Assembly (NCBI GenBank): GCA_030248215.1
Contig: JASANG010000598.1
Span: 94,501 to 158,500 of the forward strand
Source: Enoplolaimus lenunculus
Lineage: Eukaryota > Nematoda > Enoplea > Enoplida > Thoracostomopsidae
Reading direction: 5' to 3'
DNA length: 64,000 bases
Shown here: positions 10,994 to 23,000 of the stretch, one piece after another
Numbering within the stretch: the first letter of the stretch is position 1
How the letters are laid out: the number at the start of each line of letters is the position of its first letter
Made by a program: the position numbers and the translations under genes
Notes under the pieces: generated by a model
What the model was told of the DNA's origin: nothing
Database searches by the model: none
Seen by the model: only the letters and a program-made list of their open reading frames with translations

Positions 10994-12012
10994 AATTGAA
11001 TTAAACCTAAACAATCAAAACGAGTTAAACGAGTTTTGCTGTTTTTGTGCCAGTTGAGCTATAACCAAACTAGCGTTTGAAAAAAACCCAATATAGCCGC
11101 TCTGCGTGCGCGAGGCGGTTTATTCTGCAGAGAAGATGACTTTGAAGGACATGCATTGGTTTTAAATGACATACTACACGCAAGGTAAACTATTCTGTGG
11201 GCGAAGAACGTTTGTTAAAACTCTGAACGAGCCCTCTCTGACTCACATTGACTACCGGCCCGAACCACCTGTAACGAAATGCGAAGAAAACATGATATTT
11301 ATTGTTTATGCTTTTTCAAGTTCAACGTATCCTATCAGCATATGCCTCCTGTTTGTGCTTTTTTCAGTTTAGTGGCTTCCTTTTGTACGAACTAGCTTCA
11401 GGCCTGTAGCCAGTTCACATTGCTGGGGGTGCTAAAATTTTTTCAAGAAGAGTATACAAGGGTTTTTGATAACTTAATACAAGCAGTTAAAAATTTTCTA
11501 GGGGCGCAAAATTCCACAAGGGGAGCAGAGAGGGGTTGAGCCTCCCTGCCACTCTGTGGCTATGGGCCCGACTAGTTTCATGTTTACTCATTGTGCAACA
11601 AACCTTATGCCACCTGGTGTATCAAAATGAGGTAAACAAATTATGGGCGCTGGAAGGACTTGATCAGGCAAAGGTTGACTTCCGCAAAATATCTTGTTTA
11701 AAAGAAAATAGTATCCATGCTGAAACGTTGTTGTAATCACATTGTAAAAATAAAAATTTAAAAATGGATGTGCTGGTTGACATTCCAAATTAATTGCAGT
11801 GCCTTTTGTGAACTTTTCTGCGTTTGGAACATTAAGCATAGTGAAATCGTACGAAAACTGTTACCGAAATACCTGTGGGTTCTAAAAGTTATATAGCCTG
11901 ACAAGTCTAAAATTGTAGTTCTCACCTCATATTTAAGCATAGCACGGATAGTTTCTGTGGTTTATGCTTAGCAATATCCGTTGTTCGTTTCTGCCATTTT
12001 GTTAACAATCAG

Positions 12013-12169
12013 GGCCAATGTAAACAACAGGGTCGGAACAGTATTATAAGCATATTCCTTAAAGCATAAGCCTAAGCCTAAGCCAAGCAAAAAATTTAGT
12101 CTAAAACTTAAGCTTACTCTTTTTCTAGTCCAACGTAAAAACGTTCCGCCCCTGATCTTTACATGGGTC
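12013..12169. mobile_element. hAT-type MITE family 2, reference copy with target duplication
   Basis: The 157-bp element has ends GGCCAATGTAAACAACAGGG and CCCCTGATCTTTACATGGGT(C) in inverted orientation. A perfect 8-bp duplication ACAATCAG lies at 12005-12012 and 12170-12177. An 8-bp duplication fits the hAT superfamily. The interior has gcctaagcctaagcc. Confidence 0.92.
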
Positions 12170-12206
12170 ACAATCAGCAACTGCAACCATTTTGTGTTCC
12201 AACATT

Positions 12207-12581
12207 TTAGAGGTATAAAAAATTGGAATTCGCTATGCTGAAACACAGTCTTGCAATTTCGCCAAGCAGCTTGGTACACTCGCCAAATGCAAAATTTTTG
12301 TATTTATGCCTACATGGCTGCATTGGAAATGTGTTTGACTTGAATATTTTGTGGTTATTGAACAAAAATAAAATAGTGAGTGAGCCAGCCAAGCCAGGAA
12401 TAACACATGCTTTGTCGTGGCCGAAACGTTGATTCAGCATTTTGACAACGGTTTGCCGCTTGTACGTTCCACTAATGAATGGTAAAATACCAAAATGGCG
12501 TTTAAATGCGTCGAAATGTCGCAGACTTGTATAAAACGGGAACGACCAATGTATGAAATACATCGTAGTAGCTATAACCAT
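12207..12581 (-). pseudogene. TMEM135-like fragment, isolated exon or decayed copy
   Basis: An open frame of 124 codons contains the middle piece FKRHFGILPFISGTYKRQ, VVKMLNQRFGHDKACVIPG and LAGSLTILF. This resembles the TMEM135 family segment with a glycine-rich FxLGxFLxSFxSxYKG stretch followed by a helix IxAGxLAGxSxxF, proteins of peroxisomes and mitochondria. The likeness is from memory and covers only about 60 residues. A hAT-type repeat ends at 12710 and overlaps the first codons, and another lies just downstream at 12013-12169. No flanking exons were recognised, so it may be a pseudogene. Without a database search the identity stays tentative. Confidence 0.35.
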
Positions 12582-12710
12582 ATTCCTAAGCCGAAGCGTA
12601 AGAATGAGCTTACACCGAAACGTAAAGTCTAAGAAAAAATAGTCTAAAGGTTAAGCTTTCTCGATTACAGTTCAGCAGAAAACGTTCCACCCTTGGTCTT
12701 TACATGGGCC
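12575..12710. mobile_element. hAT-type MITE family 2, right part
   Basis: It ends gttccacccttggtctttac then atgggcc, with the family interior (aagcttactc-like and cctaagccgaagcg). The left end is lost. It abuts the TMEM135-like fragment. Confidence 0.75.
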
Positions 12711-15700
12711 ACGAAAATGATAACAATAAACTTGAACCAAAGCATATAAACACGCAAAAATATTTTAGTGAAATTTTACAATGTCCGACATGAGAATAAA
12801 ATTTTTCCATCACGCTAACACTGACCTTTGCAAGTTTATCAAACACAATTTATCTATAGGTAACTGTCCGTTACTTAGCTAATTGATAACCAGGCAAAGG
12901 TTTGTTGAATACAGGGTACCCAAGCAACCAAGAGTAAAATATGCATAAAAATTATCGCGCAGCAAATTTTGCGAGTCCTCCACTTGCATAAGCGTCCTTC
13001 GCGCCAGCATTAATGCATCAATGTTCTGCTAAGCTTATTTTGCAGTACGCAGTATGCTGTGGCAGTTAAAAAATTTGTAATTACAAAAATTATGATTATC
13101 TTATTGTCAAAACATATCTGTCACGCAATGGTTCTGGCAGACGGCAGGTGCATGCAAAGCAGTTATAAATTTGCTCTGGATAGACATACACAACAAATTC
13201 TGTATCACAAATTTTTTGAAGTCAGAACGAAATGTCATGAAGTAATTTAAGAAATCATTTTTGATCTGTTCTTATAATTAATTAAAAAGTCTTTTAAACA
13301 CAATATAGTTGCAAGCAGCGCTTTTAAACTTTGGCCTTTTAGGGCAAAAATTTGAAATTCAAAACACCTGTTGCAAGCTGCAACCAATCCCTATTGTATG
13401 GCTGTACTAAAGATTACATTTTCAGTCACGACAATTCACTCATTTGTGTCATGAGTGTTACGGTCCGTGTTAATTTAAGGGGCGTCTAAATTTCTGGTGG
13501 GTCTATAAAAGAGTAGGTTTAGATTCTAGATTGCAATTGTTTGCTTGGGCTTAGGCTTAGGCTTAGACATAGGCTTACGAATACGCTTAATCTAGTGTTA
13601 CGTCCCTCAAAGTAACATTGGCCACTGTTACTATAGCGTTCTATTGTTAATTTTTTCATGCGAGTTGTTTTAATTGCAAGTATCTTTAAACTAAACAATA
13701 AACTACATCATGGAAAACATTCGGCGTGCGCTACAGTCCGAGCAGCTTGATATTGATACGCCCAGTTTCATGTCAAAAACGTTCAAACTTAGATTTGAAA
13801 ACGTCCACTACCTCATAAAAAGTAAAACCATGACCAAATAAATCACTTTATTTATTAATATTTACTCACAATGCGGTGTTTCTAAAAACACTTGAATTGA
13901 ACGAAACTGTTTGAAAAATCATCAAAAACAATAGGAGACCTACGCGAAAGTGTAAAAATTAATACAAACCAATATTTTATGTCACCAACTTAGCTTTAAT
14001 TACACCTACATCTGGCTGCAAAATTGCTCATCAAGTTTAAACACACAACTTTTACCATCATTTTATTAGCTAAAGATTAGTGGCAAAACGTTTTTATACG
14101 AGACTACAATCGAATTAGCTTAAGCTTTAAACGAAATTTTTTGCTTTTGGCGCATGCATCAAGTTTGCGGATTTTTGCAATGTTAACAATTTTATTTGGA
14201 AAACAAACGATTCTATTTTTGTGTAAACGAGTTAGAATAACACACACGCGTTCAAGCAAAACAACTAGAACCTGACTAAATAGTCTTATTACTTCCTTAA
14301 ACACTTTTTTGATACATACATTCTCTGAGCCAAATTCATCTGCTTTGAACTTCGGGCACTTGTACATGTTAGGATTGTTAAAACCTACTCCTAAGTCTCA
14401 GCATGAGGATAAGTCAGTAACTATGTGAAGCGTAAACCTTAGCTCGATGGACGGTGCTCGGCGACACATCTCAACGCGAGTTTATCAGAATTTTATTAAA
14501 ATAATATTTTCAACGTTAAAATTTTATTCGGTGATGATAGTCCGCTAAACTATATCTGTTGAAAAGCCTTGCCGTACCAATAAAAGTACTGACGAACCCA
14601 ATAGACCGCAGTGCTAACTGCTAAATACTGAAAGCAGTTGTACTTGTTTGATATTTTACAGTTATACTGCGAGGCTGGCTAAACTTGTCTTGCATTTATT
14701 GAGTACTGAACGAAAGTTGTAGGCTTTAAAAGAGGTTTTAAATTAAGAAATGTCTAGACAGCTGCAATTTATTAATTATGGGTATACGCCAAGAAGTAAT
14801 TCACAGGTATGAATAGCCTTGCTAGTCGAATTAATTCATCATCACTGGCTGAACCGATAATCTGTATACATTACGTTTGATATACTGCAGTAGCCTGCAA
14901 ATCATCCATATAATTTATAATGTCAAGACTCCGAATGAAAGGTATGTTCCCTTGCAAATACTTGCAGTTGCAAATAACTCATGCAAGTCGCAACTTCGAC
15001 TTTTCACGACCAAACTTGCACTTGTGAATAGAGCGTTATACATTTTTAGGGCCGTTGATTAGGTATGGGCGCTGTCAGAATATTGGACCAGAGTGTGCAG
15101 CAGGTAGGGCTCTCAATGGAAAAAGGTTTAAGTGACCTGGTGCCGCAATAAATTATTAAGTTCTCAACACATTGTTATACTGTATATATCTGCTTACATT
15201 TAAAAACTGTTTAAAAATTGCACTGAAGTGTAGCGGTACCATTTTGGACATTACCTGCTGTCGCTCATGCACAAGTATTCGAATCATATTCATTGGATAT
15301 TGATTTATCAAATATGTTCAATTTCTCTACTTCGCCTTTCATCGTTTCAGCGGACCCGTCCTATAAATCAAATACACCTTTCTGTTACCGCTTCAATTAA
15401 AGATTACAACTTTTGCGCATCCTAATGTTACGTTTTACAAATTTTACTTAGCTTGAGATTGGTAAATTTTTGTCGACATTCTGACTCCACAGTGATTTTT
15501 TTACCCCTGGTTGCACTCTGGTTCCATTCTACAACATCTATTTGAAACAGCAGTGAATCTGGATCATTTGAAGCACCCACCAACTGGTATTAAAATGCAA
15601 TCAAAGCAACTATCGACAAGAAACATAAATCTGATCAACGAATGCTAATATACAACAAAGTTTTACTCAAATCCTTTTATTCTGCATATAATTTTATCAT

Positions 15701-16573
15701 GCGATAATGTCGTCTCTAAATTTTGATCTGTTTATAGCTTACAACGCCATAAAAAGATAGCTAATCTTTGTTGCTTGAGTCCAAACGTTACATAAACGTC
15801 TTTCTTACAGTATAGTTTAAAACAAAACGGCCTGGAGCAACACGTAGCCAGAATGTCAAAACAATCGGACTAAACAGTTTAAATTCTTCAGGTTTAATTG
15901 ATTTCATTCCTGAAGCAATAAAAACACTGCCCTTGAGACCACATAGCTAGCATTTATAAACGCCCTGATAGCAAGCGTTAGACTTGGTATGAGCAAGCAA
16001 GACATTACAGATAAGTTCGGGTTTAGACCATGAACGTTCAAACGGCTAACCTACAGTACGGTTGTGTTGTTTTAGTTTTAAAATTGGCTTGTCACGATTG
16101 AATTACTGATAAAAATGAAGTTATTTACGCTAAGGTTTTATGTAACAATTCTACTTTGCAATGTGAGCACACGCATGACTGCCTGCCAATAATCTCAAAT
16201 AGGATAGCCTAAAAAACGAAAATGTACAGGATTACAGAGAGATTCAGGGAAGGCTATTGTAATCAAAGTTTTGTATTGGAAATTGTCTTTGTCCGCAAAT
16301 CGCCGTATCATTCTGGCATCAAGAACGATTAAGCGCGATATGATTGATGGTTTTCAGAATGTTTTAGGAAATATAATACAATTTTTATGTTAACGAACTA
16401 TAAAACGACAACGGTCGCATTACAGAGGATGGTGATAACAGATAAACGCAAATCTTTTAAAAAATTTCAAAAATATGCCGGAAGAGCGGTGAAAACTCAC
16501 AAATTTACGTCAAATGGTCGAAACGATTTCCGTCTACTTGAACCGAATGAGGGCCAGTTCAACCGTCCCCTCG

Positions 16574-17020
16574 TTACCAGTTGGTCAGTCTGCAGTAATA
16601 TGTAATACCTCCGCATGCAATGCTAACAGGGATTGCCACCGCCAAAACAATTGCAATACCGATCGCATCATAAAGCACATAAGATATTGTATAAAATTTA
16701 TCCAATCCACTTCGAGTATCTTCCAAATGATTTTGGCCAATCAATGAAGAGATATTAGCAACGTAATTTGTAGCTTGAAATTCACTATATAATGAGTTAT
16801 TAAGATCGAAATTGCTAGTTTGGTTCAATTTTTCATCGAAACTACTATTTGCGCCGCTAAAAACTAACAACGAGTCGGTAACAGAACGATTATTGAAACC
16901 CGCCAGGCATTGGTCGGTTGAAGTTGGCAAATATTTTGCCGTCGGATTGACAACGAACAGAGATCCAATACACAGCCAAAATAAAAACACAGCCGATAAA
17001 ACTGCGCCCGTGATTGCACC
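16574..17020 (-). CDS. SLC5-like transporter last exon (C-terminal helices and loop)
   Basis: The acceptor is tattcacag/ggt. It starts GAITGAVLSAVFLFWLCIG, the penultimate helix. A loop of about 100 residues follows with several sequons (NRS, NSS, NQT, NNS, NIS), then LDKFYTISYVLYDAIG and IVLAVAIPVSIACGG, the last helix, ending CRLTNW. The loop is longer than in human SLC5A8. The tail is short and lacks a visible PDZ ligand. A donor-like GGAG/gtatta near the end leaves room for an alternative tail. Confidence 0.85.
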   Translation of the reverse strand, partial: GAITGAVLSAVFLFWLCIGSLFVVNPTAKYLPTSTDQCLAGFNNRSVTDSLLVFSGANSSFDEKLNQTSNFDLNNSLYSEFQATNYVANISSLIGQNHLEDTRSGLDKFYTISYVLYDAIGIAIVLAVAIPVSIACGGITYYCRLTNW

Positions 17021-20000
17021 CTGTGAATATAACAATACTAAGAATCTCTGCTGAACATTCAGGCTGATGGCAGACGCAGATGCAGACGGGGATTGGGCGT
17101 CCGTACATCAGAAAATTGTTATAATAAATCGGTACAGTCGTTTTGTTACAAATTTACAAATTTTTTACTTTTTTGCCACGATAATTTATAGAAACTTATT
17201 GTGCCGCCGTAAACAGATTTCGAGATCCCGTCACTTTCTGGAAAGCGCCAAGAAATTTTATGGACGCACACAGCCATGTTAACTTCAGTTCAGCGTAATA
17301 GTCAGGCAATTTGAACAAGCAGTGAACGAATTTTAGCGGCATGCGCAGAGTAGCATAAAAAAAGAAATTTGTACAATAGGGCGGACAACACAACTTGCGA
17401 CAGTCAACAAAAAAATATATAATCGTATACAAAATGAAATAAATTAAAATGTACATAATGAAGAGTGTCTTGCGTTCAGTCGAAACGCGTTCGTCACCAG
17501 TTCAATTAAGCATATGCCAGGTTATTAACGCACCCACTATAGATACGGTTTTTATCAAAAAGTTCTATTTCTAATTGCAAACAATAAGCTATTGTATATA
17601 TTCACTGCTTCAATACATCGGTATAATGTAAACAATTAAAATTAAATCTTTAAAACATTTTCCAGCCTATAACCAGACCAACATATTCGGTGGAGGCAAA
17701 AAAATTTCATATGAGACATAAGGAGATTCGCAAAGTTTTCACATGCGAAGCAAAAAGTTTTTAAAGGAGCGAAATAAACCTAAATTTGAGCACACATGGC
17801 TCTGTGTCAACGGTCAGTGGTAACTGTAAATAGCAGAGTTTCTACCGTCAGAAAATTCTTGAAAATTTTGTTATGACACTGGAATTGCAAGCCGTCAAGA
17901 CAAAACCGCTTACCTTAGCATTAGCCCAAGGAAACAATGCTCCAACCAAAAATACACCAGTCAGCGGACCATTAACAGCGCCCATTACAGCCAGACAACT
18001 CTGAAATATTCGTTTATTAAAATCAATCCTCAAAATTGAAGTACACAGTTTAGTTAAAGATAATCGTCGCTTTTTGTCTTTCCTAAAACACTGTGGAAAC
18101 ATACAAAAACGTTTTACATCAAAATTTTTATTTTTGTTTTATTTTTGGTTTTGACAGTTTCAAATGAGTGTGCATAGGTTTTCAAATTGACAGAGCTGGC
18201 TTCGGGCTGTTCCCCAATCTGATATTGGTTTATCACAGTATTCCAATTTTAAATTTTCAGTAACGTTTAACGAATATATGTTTACATAAAAGTTAACATA
18301 GCAATAAAATTTTAACATATCAACTTATTGAAACAGAATAAGTTAAAAAATCAATAAATAGTTGGCTTATCTGGTGCGACATTACGCTTACCTGCAAAAC
18401 TCCGCCAAAATACGGTGCCAGATAAGCCAACAAAGTTGCCAGTGTTCCGAAGCCGAATGCTTAAACAAAAACAAACTTCTGTTCACGCGTGTAAACTTTA
18501 GCAAAAACTCGCAGCGGCAATTTGCACAGGCAAATTAGGCATAGGAGTAACTTCCAATTGCAGATAGCACGTACCAGTATTTGCAACGGAAACTTACAGC
18601 TGCAAATTTTGTTCCGAAACCTATTGCAAAACTTGCGGCTAAAAATGCAGCGGCACGTTCTCGCTGCATAAACTTGCACGTGCAAGTTGCAGCTGTATAA
18701 GTTTAGCTTGCTGCAGATACGTGGACGTGTGAATAGGTTAAGTAAATTATGTGGAGACTAGAGCTGGGTGAAACCTGAATTATATACTACCTGAACCCGA
18801 ATGTTAAAAAATATCGGAACCAAAGCTGGAACCGAAAAACAAAAAATACTTGTTACCGAAAAATTCATTTTAAACGCTATGTTATCGCTTTTGATGGCGT
18901 AAACACAACATTTAGAACGCCAAATTCCTGATGCAAATGCAGTATGTGATGGAAACCTATGATATAAAATCTTGGCAATACACGCTCAGACAATTTCAGA
19001 AAAATCAATTTGAATATGCCAATTTTTCTTAAGTTTCCAAATGAGAAAAATTTTCAATACCGAAACTACCGGAAAATTGCGGTGAAAAAATACCGGATTT
19101 ATTCCTGGAACCGGATAGTGAAAAATGCCGGATTTCCTTTGCAGAACCGGAATTCCCGTTGCAACCTAAACTGGAGATACGTTAACTTCTGCACCTTATC
19201 TATCGCGAAGCTTTTCAAATGAAGAACCTCGCGCTTTTCATCTAACGTATCTACTGTAGTCACCCGAATAAGAAAGGAGTAATTAGAATCCCTTATAAGA
19301 GCCCGTAAGCGGATAGAGTCCCTAAACCCTAATTAGAGTCTATAAATGTCAGTTATCATAAATAGTAGTGCATAAATCGCTACAGCACCAAATAAAGTTG
19401 CGTTCGAAATTTTAAAGCATACTTAGTTTTGAAAGTATATCCTTAAATATAACCTTACATTTTTGCTCGGAATACCGAATATATATCACTAACGAATGGT
19501 GGGTTAAAAATAAATACACTCCGTAACCGAATAACAGGAGGTACTTTTTAATGAGGCCAAATAAATATCAGTCTACCTCGTCTTATTCGGGTCACTGCAG
19601 TAGTACAGGATCTCATGATTATTGTTAAAATTTCTGCACAAATAATTTTGTTTATCAAGATTGTTAAAATATACATTATTAGTCCATGTTAAGTATAAAT
19701 GCCTGCCCACTTGGAGACAGAGACTGGGGCACTTAGAGACTGAGCAACTTAAGTTTACGCTTTGGCTTAGGGTTAGGCTAAAGTTAAAGCGTACGATTAA
19801 TAAACAATAGGCAGGCACCTATAGTTTCACAAACAATCTGTGAACCGCGTACACAATACTTTCATAACGCAAACTGCTTGTTGATCAAGCTGTGATTCAC
19901 GCTTTGAACACTGGGTTTCAGTAACGCCGGTAATTACTAAGTCATTCAGCGTAGCATCGTCACCAGCAATGGTTGAGTTGCACCCTACAAATTCGAGAAA

Positions 20001-23000
20001 TGGACCACCGAAATCAGTCCAAACAGTAGCAGCAATCGAATTGAGTCCTGATGAAACCGTGCTATAAAAGCTGTGGCAAACAGCTCACAACCGATTTTAC
20101 AATCAAAAACAAAATAGTTTATTTTAAACCTTATGGACAGACGCGTATACAACATGAATAGGGTAACATATTGCCGCCTGAAAACGAGAAAAAGTGCGCT
20201 TTTCATAGTTGAGATAAATCTGTTAGATTCAAGAGGTTAGAAAAGCTCTTTTCTATTTATTCGACCTTGCTGACTTTTATGGCGAAGGTCGGATTTTGAA
20301 AATGTTCGCATATTTGAGCATTCATGACCCACGATTATTATTTCATAACACACCTGAATTTATGAAAAATAAGATTTTTGCAGATTTCAAGTTTACTATG
20401 ATTGAAAAGTTTTTTTCTAAAAGTGCAACACAATTTGTATACCGTTTTAACAACTAATCCAACGCTATTTCACATTTTTTACTCTAAGGTAAACATTCGC
20501 GCTTACTCAAGTCTAAATTCTTAAAAATTCAATTTCTTTACGTCTAAGGGAGACGTCGGGACTTAAAAAACTTAATTTCTAAAACTTGCTAAACTTAATT
20601 TCTGAAACTTGCAACTTGAGCAAACAATGAATAGTGGAGATCATGAGAAACACAAATATATATTTAAAAATTTGCATTATCCTACCATATTTGGCAACAC
20701 TGCTTGGCGAAACAGAATAGATTCTGCATGTTATTACTTTATTTGACACGACATTTTGTATGTCTGCCAAAATCTTGAACGATGCCGTAGATAAAAATTT
20801 ACTTGTCATAGTTATAAATAATTCTTCTAATATACCTCTTTTGTCAAAAAACAATTATATACTAGTCAAATTTGTAAATTTCTTGTCATCACCATACGTA
20901 TCTAACAAGAGTGAGTCTGCTTTGCAGCAGTTATTATTTTTAGTTCGATAACAATTCACGCTTAGTTCAATTGTTAACGGTGGCTAATAGGTGTTTCAGG
21001 TACGTCAAATATTAACTCATCAGGGGCGGATGCAGAAAAAAGTTAAGAGAAACTCACAAGTTGTTATCCACGTAATCAAAAGGTTTGTAACAAGCAAAAC
21101 TGATTTTGTAGGGCTCGAAGCATTTTTCGATCTTATATGTTTTACAAAATATTTCGTTTAATACGGTAGAGGGTTACGGGCACCCAATGAAAAACCTTAG
21201 ATCCAACCCTACGCATAGTTGTGACAATGTAATATCCGTACCTTAGTGTTCCACTAAGAAGGCATGCAATAAACAGTCCTGAAGCGCCGTGTGTTTTGGT
21301 TAAAACTTCAAGCACAAAGTACGGCATTAGCTTAAATAAAACATATTCTTTCACTAAAAACACGTAACAAGAGAAGTGGCAGAGAACTTATAATGTCCCG
21401 TACATATAACAAACCTTAGTTTTAGCCGGAGAGTAAGCCTAAACTTAAGCCTAAACCTAAGATTAAGCCTCTGCCTTAGCCTAAACTTAAACATTGTGAT
21501 AACGTAATAATATAAACACTGCGGGTTTGAAATTTTCGGCTTCTATTAAATTAAAACTTGTCATAAAGATGACACCGAAAAGTGTTTAAAACGGCAAAAT
21601 CATCTGGTATAATGGAGATGTATGCTCCACAATTAAACACAATCAATTGGAGTGTTTGCTGACGGTCCCAAAGAGGCTCCAACCAAGTTTAGGCCCGCGA
21701 CAAAACCCAAAACCAAAATTTTGTATATTAATTTTGTACTAAAATTGCATTCGGCTTCTCCTTCGCGAGCATTTCTCACTATTAAATATGTCGCGTGGCT
21801 CGTGTCAAAATTTTTGAAAACACCACGGGAACAAACGCGGCCGCCGTACGCTCCGGCAAAAACATTACCTGGTCCTTTTGGCTTAAAATGCCAGCCTTTA
21901 ACGGATCACAACCAAGATAATACGAAAACATAACCAGACCGCAAAATGCAACCAAAGTATACGCCAATAACAACGCTGGAATGTTCATCAGTAACGCTCT
22001 ATAAAATCAGTTAATACATAATTTCTCCCACAGGTAATCATTTAAACATAATTTAATAGATGGTAAATGAAAGAGTATTATAATTTCCACACACCATGCT
22101 GCGTAAATAAAGTAGGCCAATTTACAAAACAAGGTTGTAACAGTAGTACAAGCAGTTTCGCAAGCCTTAACCTAAAACCTATGGCTAAGAATGAGCTTAC
22201 TTTCCACACTGCATGCTGCGTAAATAAAGTAGGCCAATTTACAAAACAGGGCCGTAACAGTATTACAAGCAGTTTCGCAAGCCTTAACCTAAAACCTATG
22301 CGTAAGAATGAGCTTAATTTCCATACAACATGCTGCGTAAATAAAGTAGGCCAATTTACAAAACACGGCCGTAACAGTAGTACAAGCATATATACTCGTA
22401 AACCTTAACCTAAGCCTATGCGTAAGAATGAAATTATACCTATGCCTAACCTAACTAAAATTATTCTCAACCTTAAGGTTACTCTGTTGCAATCCTGCTA
22501 CAAACGTTTTGCCCCAGATCCCAACATGGGCCGAAAAGTTCGACAGTTATTTCGGGAAGTGGTTATACTTAAATGTTTACAACATATTTTATCTCTGCTC
22601 TAAACAATATTGTTCATAATGCTCCACTTTGACTGGAAGACCTTCAACATTCTAAATAATTGACGTTGTAAGTTACTAATTGAGAAAGTCGATTCTACTT
22701 TTAATCCAAACGCGATCACATTCTGGTCAAGTAACATTGCAATAAGAAAATAAGCTCTTTGTATACTTTACACCAACATTTACGCTCCAGCTTAAGACAA
22801 TCCTTACGTATGCTTAAGCAAAAGCTAAAACCTTCGCCAAAAGCTTGATCTAAGTCTGAAGTTTAAATATGGATGAAAGAGTACAAGAGCGAGAAATGAA
22901 ACTTACGCTTGTCCTTTGTTTAAAGAGGGCAATGAAGTGTACCGTTGGACGCTTATTTGATTGACACCGTACCATCCAAACCAACTCATCGTTTGGCCAA

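Larger units (their letters stand above)
9424..16573. other. Spacer between opsin B and the transporter
   Basis: It holds two family 2 MITEs, the TMEM135-like fragment, a (ttaggc) patch at 13540-13600 and a GCAAGT-word patch at 14940-15040. Nothing else could be supported; 15.1-16.5 kb looks featureless. Confidence 0.55.

Noticed and set aside
17196-17456. REEP-like phrase (YYAELKLTWL) on the minus strand
   Set aside because: Only about ten residues resemble the family, the flanks do not, and it lies just upstream of a transporter exon with no fitting splice sites.
22067-22408. Open frames on both strands with a 39-residue repeat
   Set aside because: They come from the 117-bp tandem repeat of a transposon end, not from a repeat protein.
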